64,000 nt of DNA from Alphaproteobacteria bacterium (GCA_021775995.1 JAJFGS010000011.1:124001-188000), one strand, 5' to 3'. Positions 8,818 to 18,187 are shown, numbered from the stretch's first letter. Translations and numbers: made by a program. The notes: generated from the sequence alone by a model not told the origin.

Positions 8818-10029
8818 ATGCGCGTTTTATACTGTCATGATAATATATACCAGCAATGTTCAAATGGCATTGTTTATTCACCTGGTCAATTTCCACATAA
8901 ATATTGGAACACATTTTTAAACCACTTTGATCATTTGGTTGTAACAGGACGCGGTAGCCCTATTTCTGCAGAGGTTAATAAGCTAAACATTAGTAGTGCG
9001 CCTGATGTTTCCTTTGTTTTATTTCCAAATATAAACAGCCCCTTAGGGCGTTTAAAACATGCTCGCAGTGTTAATAATCGTTTGCAAAAAGTTATCGAAG
9101 AATCAGACGCCGTTATTATCCGTGCCGTTAGCGATATCGGATGGTTAGCCTATAAACATGCAAAGAAAATGGGCAAACCCATTGCCATGGAAATGGCTGC
9201 CTGTGCCTGGGACAGCACATGGAACCACGGCAATAAACTCGGTAAAATATATGCCCCAATCCGTTATCTTAGAGACCGTATCATCACCAAAAATGCAGAC
9301 TATGTCATTTATGTTAGTGAGAGGTTTTTACAAAAAAGATACCCAACAACGGGCGAAACTGAACATGCATCCAACGTACGTATTGCCGTGACAGATAAAG
9401 ATCTTATCGATAAAAAATTAGAAAAAATTAAAGAAAAAGAAGAAATCAGCCACCTTCCACTTGTCATTGGATTAATTGGCAATCTTGATAATAAAATTAA
9501 AGGGGTTGCTGATGTTTTGAATGCCTTAGAAAAAGTACAAGAACAAAAGCCAGGCAGCTTTATTTTTAGACATTTAGGTCCTGGTAATCCTGAAAATTTT
9601 ATACAGCAAGCTAAAAAATTAGGGCTTGAAGAAATCGTTTACTTTGATGGTATGATTCAAAGTGGCCAAGCTGTTTTAGATTGGCTTGATGGAATTGACC
9701 TATATCTACAGCCCTCTTATCAAGAAGGTGTGCCTCGTGCAACTATCGAAGCCATGAGTAGGGGATGTCCCGTCATAGCTTCAAAGGCAGGAGGAATCCC
9801 CGAACTTATTGATAAAAAATGGCTCATCAAGCCAGGCCAAGTTTCCAAATTAGCCCAACTCATTGTTAAGATGCTCGATAATCCAAAATCCAGAATAGAA
9901 GCAGCCGTTATCAATTATGAAAAAAGTTATGAGTTTACAAACGAGTTTTTAAGCCCTAGGCGAAAACTGTTTTGGGGAGCTTTTGCCAATTTTATACGTA
10001 AAAACGCTGAAAACACTCATAAAACCTAA
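8818..10029 (+). CDS. Glycosyltransferase family 4 protein
   Basis: A 403-residue GT-B enzyme. The C-terminal donor-binding domain has the family pattern PSYQEGVPRATIEAMSRG with the E-x7-E spacing (around residues 301-315), followed by PVIASKAGGIPELI. The N-terminal acceptor domain is less conserved. Family 4 enzymes retain the anomeric configuration and add nucleotide-activated sugars. Its position between a sulfotransferase and the export genes assigns it to the polysaccharide. Sugar specificity cannot be told. Confidence 0.85.
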   Translation: MRVLYCHDNIYQQCSNGIVYSPGQFPHKYWNTFLNHFDHLVVTGRGSPISAEVNKLNISSAPDVSFVLFPNINSPLGRLKHARSVNNRLQKVIEESDAVIIRAVSDIGWLAYKHAKKMGKPIAMEMAACAWDSTWNHGNKLGKIYAPIRYLRDRIITKNADYVIYVSERFLQKRYPTTGETEHASNVRIAVTDKDLIDKKLEKIKEKEEISHLPLVIGLIGNLDNKIKGVADVLNALEKVQEQKPGSFIFRHLGPGNPENFIQQAKKLGLEEIVYFDGMIQSGQAVLDWLDGIDLYLQPSYQEGVPRATIEAMSRGCPVIASKAGGIPELIDKKWLIKPGQVSKLAQLIVKMLDNPKSRIEAAVINYEKSYEFTNEFLSPRRKLFWGAFANFIRKNAENTHKT

Positions 10030-10049
10030 GCTTTATGCTTATTTAAATT

Positions 10050-10090
10050 ATTCACAATCGCTTGTGAATAACTTATCAACCCTTTATAAT
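10050..10090 (+). promoter_or_regulatory. Promoter with overlapping palindrome before the export genes
   Basis: A -35-like TTGTGA (10062-10067) and a perfect TATAAT (10085-10090) are separated by 17 bp, 55 bp before the export lipoprotein start. An 8-bp palindrome ATTCACAA/TTGTGAAT (10050-10069) covers the -35 box, where a repressor or activator could act. A GGGGATT/AATCCC hairpin follows in the leader. Confidence 0.6.
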
Positions 10091-10144
10091 ATATAAGTTA
10101 TTCGGGGATTTTTTCTAATCCCTTCCCTCTGCGTTTTTTTAATT

Positions 10145-10804
10145 ATGAAAAAAATTAATTCTTTATCTGGTATTTTTATTGCCTTGATTCACGTCATACT
10201 TTTGTGTGGCCTATCGGCATGCTCAATTGAAAACAGGTTATCAAGCAATCAAACATCTCAAGAAATTATAGAGTTAAAAAATTTACCCCAATCTTTGCAA
10301 CCAACAGTTTCAAATCCAGACTGTCCTATAACAATGGATGATGCCTCATACAGGCTGGGCGCAGAAGATGAAGTAAGCATACAAATTTTTAACGAGGCAG
10401 AACTTTCATCAAAATATACACTTCAAAATTCTGGTATTGTTAATATCCCTTTAATCGGTGAAATAACTTTATCTGGCTGTACGTTAAAACAAGCAGAGCG
10501 CTTACTTTACACAAAATTTACAGATGGGTACTTAGTCAATCCCAGCATCGCTCTTGCCGTTTCGAAACATCGCCCATTTTATATTATTGGCGAAATTCGT
10601 GAACCCGGGCAGTATGACTACATTGTGGGTATGAATGTTTTACAAGCCGTTGCTATTGCAGGAGGATTCACCTATCGCGCTAATAAGAAAAACGCCAAAA
10701 TTTTAACAAGTTATATTAACAACAAACCCACCTATAAAAATCTTTTAGTCGAAAAAGAAATTCAACCAGGTGATGTTATTTTCATTAAAGAAAGATTTTT
10801 TTAA
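10145..10804 (+). CDS. Wza-type polysaccharide export lipoprotein
   Basis: A 219-residue protein with a lipoprotein signal: basic start, hydrophobic core and lipobox LSAC with Cys26. The mature part has the Poly_export pattern YRLGAEDEVSIQIF, then IPLIGEITLSGCTLKQAE, and one SLBB-like segment FYIIGEIREPGQYDY with a following GGFTYRANKK. It is shorter than E. coli Wza (about 379 residues), as in many small export proteins with a single SLBB unit. It should form or gate the outer-membrane passage for the polysaccharide. The BY-kinase gene follows after 6 bp. Confidence 0.88.
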   Translation: MKKINSLSGIFIALIHVILLCGLSACSIENRLSSNQTSQEIIELKNLPQSLQPTVSNPDCPITMDDASYRLGAEDEVSIQIFNEAELSSKYTLQNSGIVNIPLIGEITLSGCTLKQAERLLYTKFTDGYLVNPSIALAVSKHRPFYIIGEIREPGQYDYIVGMNVLQAVAIAGGFTYRANKKNAKILTSYINNKPTYKNLLVEKEIQPGDVIFIKERFF

Positions 10805-10810
10805 AAATTT

Positions 10811-12949
10811 ATGAATCAGAATAACACCATAAACCACCCCATGTTACTAAGGGGAACAATGACTGAAGATATAGATATCCGCGGATTATTCAGTGTTATC
10901 TGGAATCATAAAAATCTTTTAATGCTAATTATTGCACTCGGAACATTGCTAACATTCTTTATTGCTCTGTCTATTAATACAAGCTACACCGCGCGTTCTA
11001 GCATGTTAATTTATGGTGAAAACAAAGCGCAAGATATTGACGTTTCAACCCTTAGTAAAGCCTTATCAATGGATGTTGGGTTTATTTTAACTGAGATTGA
11101 GGTTTTAAAATCTCGTAATTTAGCCAAAAAAATTGTTACGCGTCTTAATCTGACAAAAGACCCAGAATTTAATGCAGGGAAGAAAATAATAACAGATATT
11201 CTTGATACCCCGCCCTCAGAAAATAAAAACCTTGGGTTTAAAAAATTATCAGTCGACGGGGAAGAGATTGAAAGTTTTCAAGAATCTGAAACTATTAATA
11301 ATTTTCTAGATGCTTTAAGCGTATCATCGTTACCTGGATCACTAGCCGTAAAAATAGGTTTCACCTCTAAAGACCCAACAAAAGCCGCTCTCATCACTAA
11401 TAGCTACGTTGATGAATATATTAAACAACGTCTTGAAACTAAAAATGAAGGACAAATTAAGCTTAGTGAATGGTTAGATAAGCGTGTTGAAGACTTACAA
11501 AAACAAGTATTAGAATCAGAAACAAAAGCAGAAGAATTTCGCGCTTTGAATAATCTTACCGCTGGTAAGAAAGATTTATTATCATCTGAAGAATTAAGCA
11601 ACTTAAGTAATCAATTTATTGCTGCAAAAACAAAATATCTAGATTTAAAAAACCAACTTAAACAAGCCAATAAAAGTGGATCCGTTGATACAAAAGAAAC
11701 TTTTAATTCAATAAATTCCAGTCTTATTAAAAACCTAAACGTTGAGAAACTAACTTTAGAGACAAGTATTTCTGAATTATCCAGCCGTTACGGCTATAGA
11801 CACCCCACTATGATCAAGAAACAAGCCGAACTTGCAGAGATTAAAAATAAAATTAATCAACAAATTCAGGTATCAAAAAACTCATTAAAAAGCGAGTTAG
11901 CCATTGCCAAGGCACACTTAGGTGAAATTGAAAAAATAATTAAACAAACAACCAGTCAAAGTAATCTGGACAATAGCGCCATGATAACTTTACGTGAATT
12001 AGAGCGTGAAGCAACTGCCTCGAACAACATACTAAAAACCTTTCTTGAAAAGTATAAACGAATTGATGGCAAAAACTTTCTACAAGATCCAGGTGCGCGT
12101 GTTATTTCTTATGCCAACATACCCAATGCTCCCTCTTCACCCGACAAACGTTTAATTTTAGCTCTTGGAATATTTATTTCTTTTATTATTGGTCTCGCTA
12201 CAATCTTTTTAAATGCTAAACTTTATAACAAATTTAGAAATGCTGAAGATTTAGAAAATACTTTTAATATTCCTTATTTAGGCAGTATTCCATACAGCCG
12301 CAGTGGCTGGGGTAAGAATTTGATAAATCAAATTTTATCAAACCCATCATCCCCCATAACTGAAGCTATACGAAACCTGCGTATTGGAATCAGCAATCAA
12401 AAATCTGACAATGAAGAAAAACCAAAAATTGTCTCGATATTATCTTCCGTAAAAAATGAAGGCAAAACAACAATTGCTGTTTTAATGTCTGCCCTTGCTG
12501 CAAAAGCAGGTGAGCGCGTTATTTTAATAGATACTAACTTAAGAACCCCTTCTATCCATGAAGCCTTAGAACAATCTAACAATAATAATTTGGTTGATTA
12601 TCTTACAGGTCAAAAAGACTTAAAAGATGTCATCCATAAACATAAAGATACAGGATTAGATATTATTTTTGGTTCTGCCGTCCCCAACAATGCCTTTAAT
12701 CTTTTAAGCATGAATAAATTAGATGTCTTAATCGAGGCGCTTCGCCAAAATTATGATTTGGTTATCATTGATACACCTGCTTGCTTGACCGCTTCTGATG
12801 CACGGCTTATCGAACAATTATCGGATTTTAGCCTTTATTGCGTAAAAAGTAATAAAACAAAGGATAAGATTGTTGCAAAAGGGATCAAACCTTTCGTCAA
12901 TCATAATAATAAAAAAATAGCCTTTGTTTTAACCCAAGAAAAAACATAA
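10811..12949 (+). CDS. Wzc-like chain-length protein with atypical BY-kinase domain
   Basis: A 712-residue protein. It has an N-terminal Wzz domain with membrane helix 1 (about residues 34-54), a long periplasmic coiled-coil part (about 210-410), helix 2 (about 447-467) and a C-terminal ATPase domain. The Walker A region SSVKNEGKTT has Lys552. The Walker A' strand reads ILIDTNLR (574-577 region), where the family normally has two Asp; here the second is Asn576. Walker B is VIIDTP. The tail ends in VLTQEKT and has no tyrosine cluster, unlike autophosphorylating Wzc or CapAB. It may act by ATP binding rather than by tyrosine phosphorylation. It is co-transcribed with the export lipoprotein. Confidence 0.87.
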   Translation: MNQNNTINHPMLLRGTMTEDIDIRGLFSVIWNHKNLLMLIIALGTLLTFFIALSINTSYTARSSMLIYGENKAQDIDVSTLSKALSMDVGFILTEIEVLKSRNLAKKIVTRLNLTKDPEFNAGKKIITDILDTPPSENKNLGFKKLSVDGEEIESFQESETINNFLDALSVSSLPGSLAVKIGFTSKDPTKAALITNSYVDEYIKQRLETKNEGQIKLSEWLDKRVEDLQKQVLESETKAEEFRALNNLTAGKKDLLSSEELSNLSNQFIAAKTKYLDLKNQLKQANKSGSVDTKETFNSINSSLIKNLNVEKLTLETSISELSSRYGYRHPTMIKKQAELAEIKNKINQQIQVSKNSLKSELAIAKAHLGEIEKIIKQTTSQSNLDNSAMITLRELEREATASNNILKTFLEKYKRIDGKNFLQDPGARVISYANIPNAPSSPDKRLILALGIFISFIIGLATIFLNAKLYNKFRNAEDLENTFNIPYLGSIPYSRSGWGKNLINQILSNPSSPITEAIRNLRIGISNQKSDNEEKPKIVSILSSVKNEGKTTIAVLMSALAAKAGERVILIDTNLRTPSIHEALEQSNNNNLVDYLTGQKDLKDVIHKHKDTGLDIIFGSAVPNNAFNLLSMNKLDVLIEALRQNYDLVIIDTPACLTASDARLIEQLSDFSLYCVKSNKTKDKIVAKGIKPFVNHNNKKIAFVLTQEKT

Positions 12950-13013
12950 TTCCTCTTATTTTTCAAATACTTATAAAGGTTAAAATTTTAACTAAGTTTT
13001 AAATAGTATGACC

Positions 13014-13019
13014 TATAAT
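13014..13019 (+). promoter_or_regulatory. Candidate -10 box before the RTX gene
   Basis: A TATAAT hexamer lies 41 bp before the ATG of the RTX gene, in an AT-rich 110-bp gap after the BY-kinase gene. No convincing -35 box is seen. A separate promoter would let the RTX gene be expressed independently of the export operon. Confidence 0.35.
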
Positions 13020-13059
13020 TATAGATGGGACACTACATTAGTTTAACAGAAAGAAAATA

Positions 13060-14781
13060 ATGGCTACTGAAGGCAATGACATTATAGAAGGCACATCGCT
13101 AGGCGATATGATTGACGGCTTAGGCGGTGATGACCGTATTTATGGTCGTTTAGGTGCTGATGTTCTTCATGGTAGCGGTGGTAACGATATCATCTATGGT
13201 GAAGAAGATGATGACACACTTTATGGTGATGATGGTGATGATCGATTAAATGGGGGAATAGGTAATGACACAGTTTATGGCGGCACTGGTAGTGATCGTC
13301 TCTATGGTGAAGATGGTGACGACACGCTTGATGGCGGCGCAGGCATCGACAAACTTTATGGACAAGTAGGAAATGATATCATCCACGGTGGTGATGGAAA
13401 CGATACATTGGTCGGCGATGTTGGCGCAGATACAATGTATGGTGATGCTGGTAATGATCGGCTCTATGGTGGGGACGATGATGACCATTTAGAAGGTGGC
13501 GATGGTTCCGACAGAATCTATGGTGACGGCGGTATAGACGTTATCTATGGTGATCTCGGCGCAGACTACTTAGATGGCGGATTAGGCAACGATGAAATTC
13601 ATGGTGGTGATGATGGTGACCGTATTTTAGGTGGTGCTGGTGATGACACACTTTATGGTGATGCAGGTGGTGACCGCTTAGAAGGCGGCGCAGGTATAGA
13701 TACATTACAAGGTGGTGATGGCTCTGACTATCTAGATGGTGGTGACGGTGCTGACTCTATGAACGGCGGAAATGATAATGACCGCTTACTTGGTGGTGCG
13801 GGCGACGACATCATGAATGGCGGCGCGGGCAACGATCGTTTAGAAGGCGGTCTTGATAATGATACACTTGTCGGTGATATCGGTAATGATAAACTTTTAG
13901 GGCAAGATGGAAATGATACTCTGGACGGTGGTGATGGTACTGACCGTTTAGAAGGTGGTGACGGCGATGACAATCTAGATGGAGGAAATGATAATGATTA
14001 TCTGTTAGGCGGCGCAGGTATTGATACGATCTATGGTGGAAATGGAAATGATACTATTTATGGCGGAACAGAAGCTGACACCATCTTTGGAAATGCCGGT
14101 GACGATAAAATATACGGTGAAGATGGCGATGATATTATTACAGCTGGTGGCGGTAATGACCGTATTGTTGGTGGCTTAGGCAATGACAATATCAAAGGAA
14201 GTGCTGGCAATGATCGCCTCCTCGGTGAAGATGGAAATGATATATTAAATGGCGGTGCCGATGATGACTTTGTCAACGGCGGTGCTGGTGATGATACACT
14301 GACTGGCGGTACTGGAAATGATTATCTCCGTGGAGAAGGCGGAGCAGATTCCTTAAAAGGTGGTGCTGGTGATGACATCTTGATTTATGATGCTGATAAT
14401 ATTCTCATGAAAGGGAATAGAGGGTACGACATTTTAACTATCGGTGGCGGCTTTGGAGATAATATCGATTTTGGTGATGCTATGTTCAATAAAGGAAAAT
14501 TTGAACAGGTTGATTTAGCTGGTTACAAAGTAGCAGCAGGATTCGAGCTTGCCAATATTCTTTTTGCCGATAAAGCAGATATCAATGCTGGTGGTAATGC
14601 TAAAACACTTTATGTCACAGGTGATATTGGTCTTGATGAAGTTCAATCAAGCAACATAACCGCAGTTGACTACGTCAATACCACAAATGTTGGTGGTATT
14701 GATTACGGTCATTACCAAGATGGCACAACACATCTTTATATCCAGACTGGATTAGAGTTAAACGGCAACGTTGTCGTCTAA
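13060..14781 (+). CDS. RTX calcium-binding repeat protein
   Basis: A 573-residue acidic protein. Residues 1 to about 450 are almost entirely nonapeptide RTX repeats of the GGxGxDxLx type, with some units carrying YGDxGDD variants. The last 120 residues are non-repetitive and lack cysteine, as expected for a type I secretion signal region. There is no N-terminal signal peptide. Such proteins fold on binding Ca2+ outside the cell and often act as matrix or surface-layer proteins. No enzymatic domain is visible. It lies between the polysaccharide export genes and an RTX protease, so a role in the extracellular matrix is plausible. Confidence 0.9.
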   Translation: MATEGNDIIEGTSLGDMIDGLGGDDRIYGRLGADVLHGSGGNDIIYGEEDDDTLYGDDGDDRLNGGIGNDTVYGGTGSDRLYGEDGDDTLDGGAGIDKLYGQVGNDIIHGGDGNDTLVGDVGADTMYGDAGNDRLYGGDDDDHLEGGDGSDRIYGDGGIDVIYGDLGADYLDGGLGNDEIHGGDDGDRILGGAGDDTLYGDAGGDRLEGGAGIDTLQGGDGSDYLDGGDGADSMNGGNDNDRLLGGAGDDIMNGGAGNDRLEGGLDNDTLVGDIGNDKLLGQDGNDTLDGGDGTDRLEGGDGDDNLDGGNDNDYLLGGAGIDTIYGGNGNDTIYGGTEADTIFGNAGDDKIYGEDGDDIITAGGGNDRIVGGLGNDNIKGSAGNDRLLGEDGNDILNGGADDDFVNGGAGDDTLTGGTGNDYLRGEGGADSLKGGAGDDILIYDADNILMKGNRGYDILTIGGGFGDNIDFGDAMFNKGKFEQVDLAGYKVAAGFELANILFADKADINAGGNAKTLYVTGDIGLDEVQSSNITAVDYVNTTNVGGIDYGHYQDGTTHLYIQTGLELNGNVVV

Positions 14782-14810
14782 ATTACCCAATAAAATCAAT
14801 TGGTTAAAAA

Positions 14811-14840
14811 GCCACTCTGTTAAGAGTGGCTTAATTATTT
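14811..14840 (+). terminator. Rho-independent terminator after the RTX gene
   Basis: An 8-bp perfect stem GCCACTCT/AGAGTGGC (14811-14818 and 14823-14830) with a GTTA loop is followed by TTAATTATTTT. It lies 30 bp after the RTX stop. The run of T is interrupted, so termination may be partial. Confidence 0.7.
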
Positions 14841-14874
14841 TGGGTTATAATTAATAGATAGGGTCTTATAATTA

Positions 14875-17415
14875 TTGGGTTTTGGGAAATTGAGTACATC
14901 AAATTTTACATTAGATGAAAATGCCACAGTAGGCTGCGGTTGCGCAGGCTGCCAAAGCGGTACGAATACTCTTGCCTATAGCGAATCACAAAATGACACA
15001 CAATACTCAGGTGGGGGTGAATATGCACCTGGTCCTGCAGCCGATCCAAATGTTTTTGCCAATTATTTAACACATGGATATTGGTCCGATGCAGGTGGAT
15101 CTAATCGATCTTGGGCACAAGATAATATTACTTTTAGTTTAAGCAACAGCTTTACAGCCGCTCAAAAAGACGGGCTTCGTATGGCACTTGATCTTTGGTC
15201 TGATGCGGCAGATATATCTTTTACCGAAGTTGCTAATGGCGCAAATATGAGTATGGTTGTTGGTAATGATGGTCGTGCCTTCTCTAGCTCATCAACATCC
15301 GGTACAACAATTATCAGCAACACTATATCTATTGATACCAGTGTGAATGGATGGATTAACATTGGTAATGTTGGTGACTATGCCTTTATGACAGCTCTAC
15401 ATGAAATTGGGCATTCTTTAGGATTAGGACACACAGGAAACTATAATGGTGCCGCTAGTTACAACGTTAACGCTCAATGGGCAAACGATACCCACCAAAC
15501 GACCGTCATGTCCTATTTTAATGATATGAATGTTGGTAGTGATCATATCGGTGCCACAGGTGGATGGAAGTATTCTGCTACACCGATGCTTATTGATATT
15601 CTTGCCATACAAAATATTTATGGTGCCGATTATACAACACGTAACGGCAATACAACGTATGGCTTTAACTCTAACGCTGGAAAAGAACAATTTGATTTTT
15701 CACTTACTTCAGTACCTATTGCTATCTGGGATGGCGGCGGTGTAGATACAATTGATTTATCAGGTTACTCAACAGATCAAACACTCTACCTTACTGCAGG
15801 TGATTATAGCTCTGTTGGTCACATGACAGACAACCTTGTCATTGCCTATGGTGCAGACATTGAAAATGCAATTGGTGGTTCAGGTAACGATACGTTCTAC
15901 ACAAATAGCTTAAGTAATGATGTTGATGGTGGCGCAGGTACAGACGTTGTTGAATATTTCTACAATGCTACAGAATTTGCCTTTAACTTTATTAGCAATA
16001 CCGTTGTTGCCCTCACTCATATTGTTCAAAATTTTACCGATACGTTATCCAACATTGAAAATTTTATTTTTGCTGATGGAACATTTACATTTAATGAACT
16101 AGAAACCGCTTATGGTGATCTTGAAACTGTTGCTATTCGTCTATTCTGGGGTGGAGGAGACTACGCCTATAACTCCGATGAAAATGGTGATTTAACACTC
16201 ACCGCAGCCGATATAGGCTATGGCGGCTCTACGGGTGACCAGATGACAATATCGCGTCAGGCCTATGCTACAAGCGTTACAATTAACGATTCTAATGCAC
16301 CAAACATTGTTCGCCTCTATGGAACAGACTTTGCCGATACAATTACCATTGACGGCACACATAACGCCCTTATCGGTCAAATTTATAGTGGTGCAGGTAA
16401 TGATACAGTGACGATCACAGTCACTGGAAATGATCGCATCGTAACTGGAGATGGTAACGACACCGTCAATGCAGGTGCAGGAAATGATAAAATTTATGGC
16501 GGAAACGGAAACGATATACTGAACGGTGAAGCAGGCAATGATCGTATTTACGGTATGGATGATGATGACACCATTAATGGTGGCGCTGGTAATGACCGTT
16601 TAGAAGGTGGAAATGGTAACGATATCCTTATCGGCGGCCTAAACCATGACCGTCTTATTGGTGGTACTGGTAATGATACACTGAATGGTGATGACGGAAA
16701 TGATAAAATTTACGGACAAGCGGGTATAGATATTCTGAACGGTGGTAATGGACAAGACTACCTTTATGGTGGAACAGAAAATGATTTATTAAATGGTGAT
16801 GCTCATAATGACCTTCTCTGGGGACAGGATGGAGATGATACTATGTACGGCGGAACAGGCCATGACATCATGGAAGGTGGCGCTGATAACGATATCCTTT
16901 ACGGAGAAGATGGCGTTGACCGCCTTGAAGGCGGAACAGGAAACGACGAATTACGTGGTGGCGATGATAGTGATAAACTTTACGGTGAAGACGGCACAGA
17001 TATTCTATACGGCGATGCTGGAGCAGACGAACTACGCGGTGGTTTAGGAACAGATACACTTGTTGGAGGTACAGGTACAGACCTTATGTATGGTCAAGGT
17101 GGAAGTGATACATTTGGATTTACATCAGTAGACACAGTCGATCAAATTCTTGATTTCACATTAGTAGGTGGTGAAGCAGATAGCTTGAACATCACAGATA
17201 TTCTTACAGGCTACAACGCCGGCACTGATGATATTAATGATTTTGTTCTTCTGAACTTTAAAAACGCAGACCGTACAGACCTGTTTATCGACCAAGATGG
17301 CACAGGCGGTGATTGGGTACAGACAGCAATCATTCGTGGCTCTGACTTTACAGGAACAACCGTTGATGATCTCGTTCTATCTAGCCAACTCATTACAGAC
17401 ACAACGCTCCTTTAA
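14875..17415 (+). CDS. Serralysin-type M10 metalloprotease with RTX repeats
   Basis: About 846 residues from a TTG start. An in-frame stop lies at 14869-14871 and no ATG occurs before about residue 125, so the start must be a TTG at 14875 or 14890. The zinc site HEIGHSLGLGH is at residues 176-186 and the Met-turn VMSYF near 212, which define the serralysin family. An N-terminal GCGCAGCQSG cluster precedes the catalytic domain. The Peptidase_M10_C region follows, then about 25 RTX repeats (roughly 505-750) and a C-terminal secretion-type tail. It should be a secreted Ca2+-stabilised zinc endopeptidase. No dedicated inhibitor or type I transporter is in the window. Confidence 0.9.
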   Translation: MGFGKLSTSNFTLDENATVGCGCAGCQSGTNTLAYSESQNDTQYSGGGEYAPGPAADPNVFANYLTHGYWSDAGGSNRSWAQDNITFSLSNSFTAAQKDGLRMALDLWSDAADISFTEVANGANMSMVVGNDGRAFSSSSTSGTTIISNTISIDTSVNGWINIGNVGDYAFMTALHEIGHSLGLGHTGNYNGAASYNVNAQWANDTHQTTVMSYFNDMNVGSDHIGATGGWKYSATPMLIDILAIQNIYGADYTTRNGNTTYGFNSNAGKEQFDFSLTSVPIAIWDGGGVDTIDLSGYSTDQTLYLTAGDYSSVGHMTDNLVIAYGADIENAIGGSGNDTFYTNSLSNDVDGGAGTDVVEYFYNATEFAFNFISNTVVALTHIVQNFTDTLSNIENFIFADGTFTFNELETAYGDLETVAIRLFWGGGDYAYNSDENGDLTLTAADIGYGGSTGDQMTISRQAYATSVTINDSNAPNIVRLYGTDFADTITIDGTHNALIGQIYSGAGNDTVTITVTGNDRIVTGDGNDTVNAGAGNDKIYGGNGNDILNGEAGNDRIYGMDDDDTINGGAGNDRLEGGNGNDILIGGLNHDRLIGGTGNDTLNGDDGNDKIYGQAGIDILNGGNGQDYLYGGTENDLLNGDAHNDLLWGQDGDDTMYGGTGHDIMEGGADNDILYGEDGVDRLEGGTGNDELRGGDDSDKLYGEDGTDILYGDAGADELRGGLGTDTLVGGTGTDLMYGQGGSDTFGFTSVDTVDQILDFTLVGGEADSLNITDILTGYNAGTDDINDFVLLNFKNADRTDLFIDQDGTGGDWVQTAIIRGSDFTGTTVDDLVLSSQLITDTTLL

Positions 17416-17476
17416 AATACAAGTTTTCCAACCTTTTTCTTGACATTTCATAATTTATCTACGATTGTCATAATCT

Positions 17477-18187
17477 ATGAAAAAGGTAGATAAATACTCG
17501 TGTAAATTTCCTGATTTTGTTGAAAAAGTCCCTGGTTACAGCTGGTATCAAGGACTTGATAAAAGACAAAAAAGTATTCTCATGCACGCCATATTGGCAA
17601 CTGGCGCCGTGGGCATGACCCTATCAGGATATTTTGGTGCCATAGCTTCTGGATCATATGCAGAGGTTGGAGGGACAATGTTGACAGGTGGTTTCATTGC
17701 CGTAAGAAATTTAGTGCAAGCTTGGCAACTCACAACAAAAGGAGAAACCGATATTGCACTATTTGAGGGAAGGCAGGCCTTACGAAAAAATCTAGCATTC
17801 ACCTCTCGCATTTCTGCCGTTGGCTATACCCCCCAATTCATAGAAGGCATAATGACACAAGATCCTATACGTATACTCACCGCAGCCAGTGCTGGATTTG
17901 CCTATTTAGTTTCTGACTACCGTTATCGGAAATCCTACAAAACTTGGGAATCAGGTACACCATACAAACCCAGCCGTTGGCTAACAAAGCTTCCAGGTAA
18001 TTTACTTATTTCAAGAAGCGTTTTTCAAACGGGACTTGCCTACGATTTTTATCAAGCCTTTGGAGTAGCCTCAGGTCTAACGTTAGCGGTAACCTCCGCA
18101 GTCCAAATCGTTGGCGCTATGATAAAAAAAGATGCTGATAACGTCCTGCCACTGCCACCTATAAGTGAACCAAAATTAAATCATTAA
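17477..18187 (+). CDS. Hypothetical membrane protein
   Basis: A 236-residue protein that I do not recognise. It has hydrophobic stretches at about residues 38-60, 64-85, 125-150 and 195-220, separated by basic cytoplasm-like segments (RKSYKTW and others), suggesting about four membrane helices. It starts 61 bp after the protease and ends in a 12-bp convergent overlap with an acyltransferase. There is no evidence that it serves RTX secretion, though its position leaves that open. Confidence 0.6.
   Translation: MKKVDKYSCKFPDFVEKVPGYSWYQGLDKRQKSILMHAILATGAVGMTLSGYFGAIASGSYAEVGGTMLTGGFIAVRNLVQAWQLTTKGETDIALFEGRQALRKNLAFTSRISAVGYTPQFIEGIMTQDPIRILTAASAGFAYLVSDYRYRKSYKTWESGTPYKPSRWLTKLPGNLLISRSVFQTGLAYDFYQAFGVASGLTLAVTSAVQIVGAMIKKDADNVLPLPPISEPKLNH

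Noticed and set aside
1-12949. Prophage or integrative element as origin of the polysaccharide locus
   Set aside because: No integrase, attachment repeats, transposase or phage structural genes are seen, and base composition resembles the rest of the window.
13246-14276. Minus-strand open frames inside the RTX gene
   Set aside because: They arise from the GC-biased, stop-poor glycine/aspartate repeat codons; their products are low-complexity Ser/Pro or Ile/Thr runs without ribosome sites.
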